Positions 26,540 through 34,709 of a stretch of DNA of 64,000 bases are shown piece by piece. Numbering within the stretch: position 1 is the stretch's first letter; the number at the start of each line of letters is the position of its first letter. The notes beneath the pieces are model-generated. The model made no database searches and was not told where the DNA came from. It saw only the letters and a list, made by a program, of their open reading frames with translations. Source of the DNA: Frankia sp. RB7 (GTDB lineage Bacteria > Pseudomonadota > Alphaproteobacteria > Rhizobiales > Xanthobacteraceae); NCBI GenBank assembly GCA_030403585.1, contig JAUEPE010000002.1, positions 1 to 64,000 of the forward strand, read 5' to 3'. A program made the position numbers and the translations under genes.

Positions 26540-29500
26540 CTAGTGCTCCCCGGAAACCAACAAATCAGGCGTCATTGTAGGCGTTTCGCCCGCGCCGTCA
26601 CGCCGGAACAGCAAATAGAGCGCTGGCAGCACCAGCAATGTCAGGACGCTCGAGGAGATGATGCCGCCGATCACGACGGTCGCGAGCGGCCGCTGCACCT
26701 CCGCACCGGCACCGGTCGCGAGAGCCATCGGCACGAAGCCGAGGGAGGCGACCAGCGCCGTCATCAGCACCGGGCGCAGTCGCGTCAGCGCGCCCTCGCG
26801 CACGGCCTCCGCAATGGGGCGCCCCTCGCTGCGCAGACGCTCGATGAAGGCGATGATGACGAGGCCGTTGAGCACGGCCACGCCCGACAGCGCGATGAAG
26901 CCGACCCCGGCGCTGATCGACAGTGGAATGCCGCGCAACAAGAGCGCCGCGACACCGCCGGTCAGCGCCAGCGGCACGCCGGAGAATACCAGGGCCGCAT
27001 CCGCCGCCGATCCCATGCTCATGAACAGCAGCAGGAACACCAGTGCGAGCGCCACCGGCACGACGATCGTCAGCCGCTTGCTGGCGGAGACCAGCTGCTC
27101 GAACTGGCCGCCCCAGCCGATCCAGTAGCCCGGCGGCAGTTTGACTTTCTCGGCGACGGCGGCTTCGGCCTCAACGACGAAGGAGCCGAGGTCGCGGGCG
27201 CGGACATTGGCGGTGACGACGATGCGCCGCTTGCCGTTCTCGCGGCTGATCTGGTTGGGGCCCGGCGTCGCATCGACGGTGGCGACCGACGACAGCGGCA
27301 CATAGCGCATCTGGGCGAGGGGAGTGGCCGGCAAAGCCGTCCGGATCGGCGCGCTCGTTTCCTCACTCGGTGGCAGCGGAATCGGAATCGCCCTGATCGC
27401 ATCGAGATTGCCGCGAAGGTGTTCCGGCAGGCGCACGACGATCTCGAAACGCCGATCGCCCTCGAACAGTTTTCCGGCTGACTTGCCGCCCACCGCAATC
27501 TCGACGATGCCTTGCACCTCGCCGATGCTGAGCCCGTAGCGGGCCAGCGCCTGCCGGTCGAGCCGGACGGTGAGGATCGGCAGGCCCGAGACCTGTTCGA
27601 TCTTGACGTCGCTTGCGCCGCGGATGCCGCGGATCGCGGCCTCGACCCGTTTTGCTGCGCCCTGCAGGATGTCGAGGTCGTCGCCAAAGACCTTGATGCC
27701 GACGTCACTGCGCACGCCCGAGATCAGCTCGTTGACGCGGAGCTGGACCGGCTGGGAGATTTCATAGGCGCTGCCGGGAATGTCGTCGGCAGCCTTGTCG
27801 ATGGCCTCGATCACCTCCGACTTCGGCTTGGCAGGATCGGGCCATTCGGCGCGCGGCTTGAGCATGATATAGCCGTCGGCCTGCGCCGGCGACATCGGAT
27901 CGGTCGCGACCTCCGCGGTGCCGATGCGGGTGAAGAACTCCTTCACCTCCGGGATCTCTGTGATGCGCTTTTCCAGCGCCTTCTGCAGGTCCAGTGATTG
28001 CGTGAGGCTGGTGCCGGGAATCCGGATCGAGGCCAGCGCGACATCGCCTTCGTCCAGGCTCGGGATGAACTCGCCACCCATGCGTGAGGCGGCGACGCCA
28101 CTGGCGACGACGATGATCGCGGCCATGACCGCAACCGCGACGCGATTGTCGATGGCGAGGCGGAGAAGGGGGAGATAGGCGCGCTTCGCCATCCGCATGA
28201 ACAGGTTCTCGTGCTCGGACACTTTTCCGGTGACGAAGAGGGCTACGGCCGCCGGCACGAAGGTGATGGAGAACAGCGCGGCGGCGCCGAGCGCCATCAG
28301 CACGGTCAGCGCCATCGGCGTGAACATCTTGCCCTCGACGCCCGTCAGCGTCAGCACGGGCAAATAGACCACGGCGATGATCAACGTTCCGAACAGGCTC
28401 GGCTTGATGACCTCGCTCGACCCGCGCAGGATCGTGCGCAACCGTTCGGATGTGGAAAGCAGCCTGCCTTTTTCGCGCTGAGCTTCCGCGAGCATGCGCA
28501 GGCAGTTCTCGACGATGATCACTGCGCCGTCGACGATGATGCCGAAGTCGATCGCGCCCAGGCTCATCAAATTGGCACTGACTTTTGTCTCGACCATGCC
28601 GGTGACCGTCATCGCCATGGACAGCGGAATGACGCAGGCCACCACGAGCGCGGCGCGGATGTTGCCGAGGATCAGGAACAGCACGGCCACCACCAGCGCC
28701 GCGCCTTCGAGAAGGTTGTTCTCGACGGTGCGAATGGTGGCCTCGACCAGATGGGTGCGGTCGTAGACGGTCCGGGTGACGACGCCCTCGGGCAGAGATT
28801 TGGCGATGTCCGCGAGACGAGCCGCGACGCCGGTCGCGACTGCGCGGCTGTTCTCGCCGATCAGCAGCATGGCGGTGCCGAGCACGGTTTCCTCACCATT
28901 CCGTGTCGCTGCGCCGGTGCGCAGGTCGCGTCCCTCCGTCACAGTCGCGACATCCCTGATCCTGACCGGATTGCCGCCGCGCGAGCCGATGACGATGTCC
29001 CGGATTTCGCTGATATTGCCGACCTGGCCCGGTGAGCGCACCAGATATTGCTCGCCGTTGCGCTCGATATAGCCGGCGCCGACATTGGCGTTGTTGGCCG
29101 CGAGCGCCGTCATGACATCGCGAAAGCCGAGCCGGTAGGCCATCAGCTTGCCGGGGTCCGGCAGCACGTGGAATTGCCGCTCGAAGCCGCCGATGGTGTT
29201 GACTTCGATCACCCCCGGCACATTGCGAAGCTGCGGCCGGATGATCCAGTCCTGTACGGTGCGCAAGTCAGTCAGCGAATAGTCGTGGCCGCCTTGCGTC
29301 TTCGCGCCCGCCTTGGCCTCGACGGTGTACATGAAGATTTCGCCGAGCCCGGTCGAGACCGGCCCCATCGCAACCTCGACGCCGGCCGGAAGCTGGTCCT
29401 TCACCTGCTGGATGCGTTCGCCCGCGAGCTGGCGGGCAAAATAGATGTCGGTGCCGTCCTTGAAGACGACCGTCACCTGGCTCAGGCCGTAGCGCGACAG

Positions 29501-29752
29501 CGAGCGCGTATAGTCGAGCTTCGGCAGGCCGCCCATTGCGGTCTCGACCGGGAAGGTGATGCGCTGCTCGGTCTCCAGCGGCGAATAGCCGGGCGCGCGG
29601 GTGTTGATCTGGACCTGGACGTTGGTGATATCAGGCACGGCGTCGATCGGAAGCCGCTGGAAATTCCAGGCTCCGAAGGCGGTGGCGCCGAGCGCAAGCA
29701 GCAGAACCAGCCAGCGCTGTTGCAGCGAGACGGCGATGAGGCGCTCAATCAT
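26540..29752 (-). CDS. czcA: Heavy-metal efflux RND pump (CzcA/HME family)
   Basis: Proton-driven trimeric inner-membrane pump, 1070 residues and twelve helices with two large periplasmic loops. The helix-4 motif is DFGIIVDGAVIIVEN: D, D and E at the spacing described for Zn/Co/Cd-type (HME1-3) pumps and unlike the AxGxMVDAAIVM form of Cu/Ag CusA. I therefore infer divalent cations, not copper. It overlaps the adaptor gene by 8 nt. The symbol is by family; the substrate is not proven. Confidence 0.9.
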   Translation of the reverse strand: MIERLIAVSLQQRWLVLLLALGATAFGAWNFQRLPIDAVPDITNVQVQINTRAPGYSPLETEQRITFPVETAMGGLPKLDYTRSLSRYGLSQVTVVFKDGTDIYFARQLAGERIQQVKDQLPAGVEVAMGPVSTGLGEIFMYTVEAKAGAKTQGGHDYSLTDLRTVQDWIIRPQLRNVPGVIEVNTIGGFERQFHVLPDPGKLMAYRLGFRDVMTALAANNANVGAGYIERNGEQYLVRSPGQVGNISEIRDIVIGSRGGNPVRIRDVATVTEGRDLRTGAATRNGEETVLGTAMLLIGENSRAVATGVAARLADIAKSLPEGVVTRTVYDRTHLVEATIRTVENNLLEGAALVVAVLFLILGNIRAALVVACVIPLSMAMTVTGMVETKVSANLMSLGAIDFGIIVDGAVIIVENCLRMLAEAQREKGRLLSTSERLRTILRGSSEVIKPSLFGTLIIAVVYLPVLTLTGVEGKMFTPMALTVLMALGAAALFSITFVPAAVALFVTGKVSEHENLFMRMAKRAYLPLLRLAIDNRVAVAVMAAIIVVASGVAASRMGGEFIPSLDEGDVALASIRIPGTSLTQSLDLQKALEKRITEIPEVKEFFTRIGTAEVATDPMSPAQADGYIMLKPRAEWPDPAKPKSEVIEAIDKAADDIPGSAYEISQPVQLRVNELISGVRSDVGIKVFGDDLDILQGAAKRVEAAIRGIRGASDVKIEQVSGLPILTVRLDRQALARYGLSIGEVQGIVEIAVGGKSAGKLFEGDRRFEIVVRLPEHLRGNLDAIRAIPIPLPPSEETSAPIRTALPATPLAQMRYVPLSSVATVDATPGPNQISRENGKRRIVVTANVRARDLGSFVVEAEAAVAEKVKLPPGYWIGWGGQFEQLVSASKRLTIVVPVALALVFLLLFMSMGSAADAALVFSGVPLALTGGVAALLLRGIPLSISAGVGFIALSGVAVLNGLVIIAFIERLRSEGRPIAEAVREGALTRLRPVLMTALVASLGFVPMALATGAGAEVQRPLATVVIGGIISSSVLTLLVLPALYLLFRRDGAGETPTMTPDLLVSGEH

Positions 29753-30722
29753 GTTCTGCTTCGCCCTTGCCCATCTCGGCCTTCACGACAAAACTGTTTT
29801 CGGCGACGTAATGTTCGCCGGCTGTGAGGCCTGCCTTGATCTCGATGAATTGCGGATCGGAATCCCCAAGCTCCACCGGCCGGGCCTCGATCTTGTCGCT
29901 GTCCTCGCGGACGAACACGATGGTCCTGTTTTCCAATGTCTGGATCGCGCTGCGGCGCACGGCGACCGCGACGTTGCGGGCGGCGAGGATCAGCCGCGCG
30001 GTGACGAACAGGCCAGGCCGCAAGCGCCCGTCGGGATTGGGCAGCACGACGCGGGCGAGCGCGGTCTGGGTCTCGCTCGAGCCCACGGGTGCGATGTAGG
30101 AGATCGTGCCCTTGATCTCGCCGCGGCCGTCGTCGGGGTCGATCAGCACTTCGTCGTTGAGCCGGACGCGCTTGAGGTCCTGCCGGTAGATCGACAGATT
30201 GACCCAGATGCTGGAGAGGTCGGCGACGACGAAGGCCGGCTTCTGCTCGGAGGCGTATTCGCCAAGCGAGATCTGGCGCTCGATGATGGTGCCGGCGAGC
30301 GGCGCTTTCAGCTCGTAGACGGTGAGGCTCTGGTTGCTCTCGATGCTGGCGAGCAGATCGTCCTTGCCGACCTTGTCGCCGATGCGCTTCTGGATCGATT
30401 TGACCACACCCGGAAAGCGTGGCGTCACTTGCACGACAGCCTCCTGATTGGCGCGCAAAATGCCGTTGAAGGACAGCGTATCGGTCAGCGTGGCGCTTGC
30501 GGCTTCCGCGAGCGTGACGCCGGCAGCGGCGAGCTTGACGTCGGAGATGCGGATGCGGTCGGCGCCGTGCTCATCCTGCTCGACATGGTCGTTCGGCTTC
30601 TCCGGCTTCTTCTCTTCGGTATGCGCGGCGGGCGCAACCCTGGCCGGGGCGAGCAGGGAATAGAAGTAGGCGCCGAGCGCGGCGGCAAGGACGGCAACGA
30701 GGATGGTTGAGGATGTCTTCAT
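29745..30722 (-). CDS. czcB: Efflux RND periplasmic adaptor (membrane fusion protein)
   Basis: Links pump and outer-membrane factor in the periplasm. The 325-residue product has an N-terminal membrane anchor (TILVAVLAAALGAYFYSLL), a charged His/Glu linker (HTEEKK...HVEQDEHG) that may bind metal, a barrel-sandwich domain (VTPRFPGVVKSIQKRIGDKV, LKAPLAGTIIERQISLGEY) and a beta-barrel. It is short, with a reduced coiled-coil hairpin between the two lipoyl halves. It starts within the previous gene's stop (ATGA overlap), so translation is coupled. Confidence 0.9.
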   Translation of the reverse strand: MKTSSTILVAVLAAALGAYFYSLLAPARVAPAAHTEEKKPEKPNDHVEQDEHGADRIRISDVKLAAAGVTLAEAASATLTDTLSFNGILRANQEAVVQVTPRFPGVVKSIQKRIGDKVGKDDLLASIESNQSLTVYELKAPLAGTIIERQISLGEYASEQKPAFVVADLSSIWVNLSIYRQDLKRVRLNDEVLIDPDDGRGEIKGTISYIAPVGSSETQTALARVVLPNPDGRLRPGLFVTARLILAARNVAVAVRRSAIQTLENRTIVFVREDSDKIEARPVELGDSDPQFIEIKAGLTAGEHYVAENSFVVKAEMGKGEAEHD

Positions 30723-31993
30723 TGCGCGCTCTCCCGGGCCAGCGCGAACGGATTGCCGACGAGGCCTTCGATGGTGGCGACGCCGGCATGGAAGTTCGAG
30801 AGCGCCTCCTGCTCGCGCAGGCGCGCCTGGGCGACGCTGGCCTGGGCATCGAGCACTTCGAGCAGGGTGAAGCGTCCCTGGCCGTAGCCCTGCGAGATCG
30901 CGTCTGCCGCTTCCGTAGCCTTGGGGATCGCGGTCTCGCGCAGCAGCGCGAGTTCGCGCAGCGAGCCCTGCAGCGAGTCGTAAGCGCGGCCGGCGACCAC
31001 GATCAGCGTGTTGCGGTTGGCCTCGCGCTCGGCCTTGGTCTTGGCGAGGCTCTCCTGCGCCGAGAGGATGTTGCCCTGGTTCTGGTCTAACACGGGGATC
31101 GGCACCGAGACGGTGAGGCGCACCGCGTCGTCATTGGTCTCGTTGAAATGGCGCCAGCCTGCGGCGATCCGCACATCTGGATAAGGCCGGAGCCGCGCCA
31201 TCAACAGCTCGGCGTTTCGCTGCGAATATACTGCGGTCCAGCGGACCAGCTGCGGATTGGCATCGATGGCGGCGACGACGGACTGGAAGGTCGGCGGTTT
31301 GCCCATGATGTCGAGCCGGCCGGAGACCTCGCCGAATTTCGCAGCACGATCGCCCATCAGCACCGCAAGCTCGCGCCGGGCGCTTGCCAGCGTCGCCTTG
31401 AAGCGCTCGCGGTCGGCCTTCACCAGGGCGGAGGCCACTTCGGCGCGACCGGTCTCGGCCGGCGATGAGGCGCCGGCCTCGACGCGGCGGCGCAACAGCG
31501 GCGTCAGTCTGTCGATCGCCGTAATCTGCTCGTCCAGGATCTGGATGCGCCGCTGCGCGCCGAGCACGCTGAGGAAGGCGATCGCCGTCTCCGACAGCAC
31601 CTCCAGCCTGATCGCCTTGCGCTGGATCGCGGCGACCTCGATGCCGGCTGCGCCCGCGGCAATCCGGGCATCGCGCTTTCCGAACAGCTCGAAGGCCTGG
31701 CTGATCTGCAGCGTGGTCTCGGCCGATTTGGTGCCGCGATAGATGCCGGAGCCGAGCGAATTGTCCTGCTCATAGGACAGTTCCGGATTGAGCAGGGCGC
31801 CGGCCTGGATGCGCTGGCCGGTGGCGATGCCGACATCGCGCTCCGCCGCCGTCAGGCGCGGGCTCGCGGCCAGCGCACGCGTGAGCGCGGCGCGCATCGT
31901 CAGCGTTTGGGCGTGAGCGTGTTGCGTCAGCCAGGGGCTGACGAAAATCGCCATCGCGCACGAAAGGCGCACGGCAGTCCGTCTGCAAGACAT
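30719..31993 (-). CDS. czcC: TolC-family outer-membrane efflux protein (CzcC-like)
   Basis: Forms the outer-membrane exit duct. The product is about 424 residues from the ATG at 31993, with a signal peptide ending THAHAQT-like (QHAHAQT). Repeated long helical segments with the OEP pattern follow (ALTRALAASPRLTAAERDV, GYGQGRFTLLEVLDAQASVAQARLREQEAL). A longer frame reaches 32029, but that start would put extra residues before the signal sequence. It is the first structural gene of the RND tripartite set. Confidence 0.88.
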   Translation of the reverse strand: MSCRRTAVRLSCAMAIFVSPWLTQHAHAQTLTMRAALTRALAASPRLTAAERDVGIATGQRIQAGALLNPELSYEQDNSLGSGIYRGTKSAETTLQISQAFELFGKRDARIAAGAAGIEVAAIQRKAIRLEVLSETAIAFLSVLGAQRRIQILDEQITAIDRLTPLLRRRVEAGASSPAETGRAEVASALVKADRERFKATLASARRELAVLMGDRAAKFGEVSGRLDIMGKPPTFQSVVAAIDANPQLVRWTAVYSQRNAELLMARLRPYPDVRIAAGWRHFNETNDDAVRLTVSVPIPVLDQNQGNILSAQESLAKTKAEREANRNTLIVVAGRAYDSLQGSLRELALLRETAIPKATEAADAISQGYGQGRFTLLEVLDAQASVAQARLREQEALSNFHAGVATIEGLVGNPFALARESAQ

Positions 31994-32049
31994 GAGGGTG
32001 ACCTGTGAACAATGGCAACGTGGGCGCACACGGCGCCCGGCTGATCAGT

Positions 32050-32415
32050 TCAGGTCAGATGTTTGGGGGGCGGCGAGTCGGTATCGGGTGCGATACCCGC
32101 GAGCGCATGCGCGCGCTGCGTGACCGGGGCGGCAACGATGTCGGCCGCGGTTTCGGACTGCGCAGGCTGCATGACGGCGACGGAGAAGCAGCCGTGGCAG
32201 TGATGGCCGGCGAGGGCCTTGTGGTCACCATGGCCGGCAGCGCCGTCGTCGAGCATCGACGCAATCTCTGGGCCGCCGGCCGGGCTGGTCACATCGATAT
32301 CGTGCGCGCTATGCAGCGCGCCCGATAGTAGGTACATCACCGCAACGAGCACAGCCACGAGCCCGCGCCAGTTGCGCGGGTGGCTTGATCGATTGGCTCT
32401 GCATGTCGCGATCAC
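32050..32415 (-). CDS. Small His/Cys-rich putative periplasmic protein at head of the efflux operon
   Basis: About 121 residues from a GTG at 32415 (a TTG at 32463 is possible). An N-terminal hydrophobic helix GLVAVLVAVMYLLSG looks like a signal or anchor. It is followed by HSAHD and a GHGDHKALAGHHCHGC cluster, where His and Cys could bind metal. I do not recognise a named family. It lies 56 nt before the outer-membrane factor gene on the same strand, so a sensing, chaperone or buffering role in metal efflux is plausible but only inferred. Confidence 0.6.
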   Translation of the reverse strand: MIATCRANRSSHPRNWRGLVAVLVAVMYLLSGALHSAHDIDVTSPAGGPEIASMLDDGAAGHGDHKALAGHHCHGCFSVAVMQPAQSETAADIVAAPVTQRAHALAGIAPDTDSPPPKHLT

Positions 32416-32512
32416 GAGATGACTCTGGTCCCCGGTCCGGCTGCGGTACCATGGCAGCTGCAACGATGTCGACCCGCAACATTGTTACGTGTGAGGAACT
32501 CGATGTCGCAGC

Positions 32513-33760
32513 TTAAGCCTTCTCCTCCCAGATCATGGCGAGGTGCACAATCGTTTGCACAGCCTTCTCCATGTCCTGCCGGCTCACCCATTCCAGCCGC
32601 GAATGAAAGGCGTGCTCGCCCGCAAAGATGTTGGGGCAGGGCAGGCCCATGAAAGAGAGGCGTGAGCCGTCGGTGCCGCCGCGGATCGCGGTGCGCATCG
32701 GACGCAGGCCGGCGCGGCGGATCGCCTCGATGGCGTATTCGAGGATGTGCGGGTGACGGTCGATCACCTGCTTCATGTTGCGGTACTGCTCGCGGACCTC
32801 GAACTTGTAGGTCGAGCGCGGAAAATCCTTCATCACGTCCTTGACGATGCCCTCGAGCAGGACCTCTTTCTCCTTCAGCCCTTCCTCGGTGAAGTCGCGG
32901 ACGATGAAGGAGAGGGTCGCCTGTTCCAGCGCGCCTTCGATGCCGACCGGATGCAGAAAGCCCTGCTTGCCCGACGTCGTCTCGGGCGAGCAGCCCTCCT
33001 TGGGCAGCCGCTCGACGATGGCGGCTGCGATCTTGATGGCATGCTCCATCTTGCCCTTGGCATAGCCGGGATGGGCACTGACGCCGGTGATGGTGATGGT
33101 GGCGCCGTCGGCGGAAAACGTCTCGTCCTCGACAGAGCCCGCGCTTTCGCCGTCCATGGTGTAGCCGAACTCGGCGCCCAGCTTCTTGATGTCGACATTG
33201 TCGACGCCGCGGCCGATCTCTTCATCCGGCGTGAACAGGATCTTGATGGTGCCGTGCTTCACATCGGGATTGTTGATGAAGAAATGCGCGGCATCCATGA
33301 TCTCGGCGACGCCGGCCTTGTTGTCGGCCCCGAGCAGCGTGGTGCCGTCGGTGGTGATGATGTCGTTGCCGATCTGGTTCTTCAGCGCGGGATGCTCGGC
33401 GAAGTGGATCACCTGGGTCGTATCGCCCGGCAGCGTGATGTCGCCGCCGCGATAGTTTGTCACCACTTGCGGCTTGACGTCCTTGCCGGTGACGTCGGGC
33501 GAGGTGTCCATGTGCGAGCAGAAGCAGATCACCGGCACCTTCTTGTCGGTGTTGGCCGGGATCGTTCCGTAGACATAGCCGTAATCGTCGAGATGGGCAT
33601 CGGTGATACCGATGGCCTTCAGCTCGGTGACGAGGACGCGGCCGAGATCCTTCTGCTTCTCGGTCGATGGCGAGGCCGGGGAATTCGGATCGGACTGGGT
33701 GTCGATGGTGACATAGCGCAGGAAGCGTTCGGTCACGGTATGGGCGAAGGTCAGGGGCAT
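32513..33760 (-). CDS. pepT: Peptidase T (tripeptide aminopeptidase)
   Basis: Cytoplasmic di-zinc M20 peptidase that removes N-terminal residues from tripeptides. In the 415-residue product the metal ligands and catalytic residues fall in FCSHMDTSPD (His, Asp), GADNKAGVAEI (bridging Asp), TPDEEIGRG (catalytic Glu and ligand) and DGESAGSVEDE. The final histidine is in NIFAGEHAFHSR. The N-terminus RFLRYVTIDTQSD is characteristic of PepT. A 49-nt gap separates it from the efflux operon; co-transcription is possible but not functionally expected. Confidence 0.95.
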   Translation of the reverse strand: MPLTFAHTVTERFLRYVTIDTQSDPNSPASPSTEKQKDLGRVLVTELKAIGITDAHLDDYGYVYGTIPANTDKKVPVICFCSHMDTSPDVTGKDVKPQVVTNYRGGDITLPGDTTQVIHFAEHPALKNQIGNDIITTDGTTLLGADNKAGVAEIMDAAHFFINNPDVKHGTIKILFTPDEEIGRGVDNVDIKKLGAEFGYTMDGESAGSVEDETFSADGATITITGVSAHPGYAKGKMEHAIKIAAAIVERLPKEGCSPETTSGKQGFLHPVGIEGALEQATLSFIVRDFTEEGLKEKEVLLEGIVKDVMKDFPRSTYKFEVREQYRNMKQVIDRHPHILEYAIEAIRRAGLRPMRTAIRGGTDGSRLSFMGLPCPNIFAGEHAFHSRLEWVSRQDMEKAVQTIVHLAMIWEEKA

Positions 33761-33867
33761 GTCTGGTCAAACCGCCGGGTCTTTGGGGGAAGCAGGCAGT
33801 ATATCAGAAAAGCGGGCCAGGTCGCGGCCGGAACGCGCGCGGATCAGGCTTAACGAAACGTGACCGG

Positions 33868-34182
33868 CTAAATTGCCTCTTTCAGTTCCTTCACCGGCCG
33901 GAACGCGACCTTCTTGCTGGCCTTGATGTGGATCGCCTCGCCGGTAGCGGGATTGCGGCCGGTGCGGGCGGCGCGCTTGCGGACCTGGAGGATGCCGAGC
34001 CCGACGATGCGGACGCGGTCGCCCTTCTTCAGGTGCTTGGTGATCAGCTCGACCATGTCGGTGAGGACGGCCTCGGCGCGCTTCTTCGAGAGGTCCTGGC
34101 TGTCCGCGATATCGGCCGCGAGGTGCTTGAGCGTGATCGTGGCTGGAGCAGCTGCCTTCTTCGCCGAATCTTTCTTCGCCAT
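33868..34182 (-). CDS. hup: HU-family nucleoid protein
   Basis: Histone-like DNA-bending protein of 104 residues. The first 15 residues are Lys/Ala-rich (MAKKDSAKKAAAPA), an extension beyond canonical HU. The core has the DNA-binding arm GRNPATGEAIHIKASKKVAFRP with the intercalating proline, and GLGILQVRKRAARTGRNP. GAGGAGG lies 7 nt before the ATG at 34182, which decides the start over the longer frame to 34227. It is usually found near lon in this lineage; here it points the opposite way. Confidence 0.93.
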   Translation of the reverse strand: MAKKDSAKKAAAPATITLKHLAADIADSQDLSKKRAEAVLTDMVELITKHLKKGDRVRIVGLGILQVRKRAARTGRNPATGEAIHIKASKKVAFRPVKELKEAI

Positions 34183-34433
34183 GTCTTGCCTCCTCGGGTG
34201 TCGAGCGGAAGCTTGCCGGGCTCCCAAACTGCCAAGTTCCGGAAGGCCTAGCTAGACGATTCGAGATGGGACTGACTATGCCGGCCATCACGGAAGCGGG
34301 ATTCTCGGAGATTTGTCAGGCAAATCCGCGCGTTCTCGCCGATCCCGGCGGAGGGCACAGAGCCAACTGCGGCCCGATACAATCAATCGAGCTGAGGATA
34401 TCTTGCTAAGCTTTTGAAGATATTGCCAAAAAT

Positions 34434-34510
<77 letters not shown>

Positions 34511-34709
34511 TGACGCGTATGTGTCCGCGCGGAACGAGGGGGGACTTAAAGGGGGGACATGGTGAAGTCAAGGACGTTGCGTTCACGGGGAGCAAACGCC
34601 TGTTGGCGCGGGGCGGGACCGTATCGCTCCGGCCCGGACGGCTGCCTCCGCGAGCCGAATCAATCATTAATGTTACAAGCGCCACAGGCAATTTCCGGGG
34701 ACAATTGGC

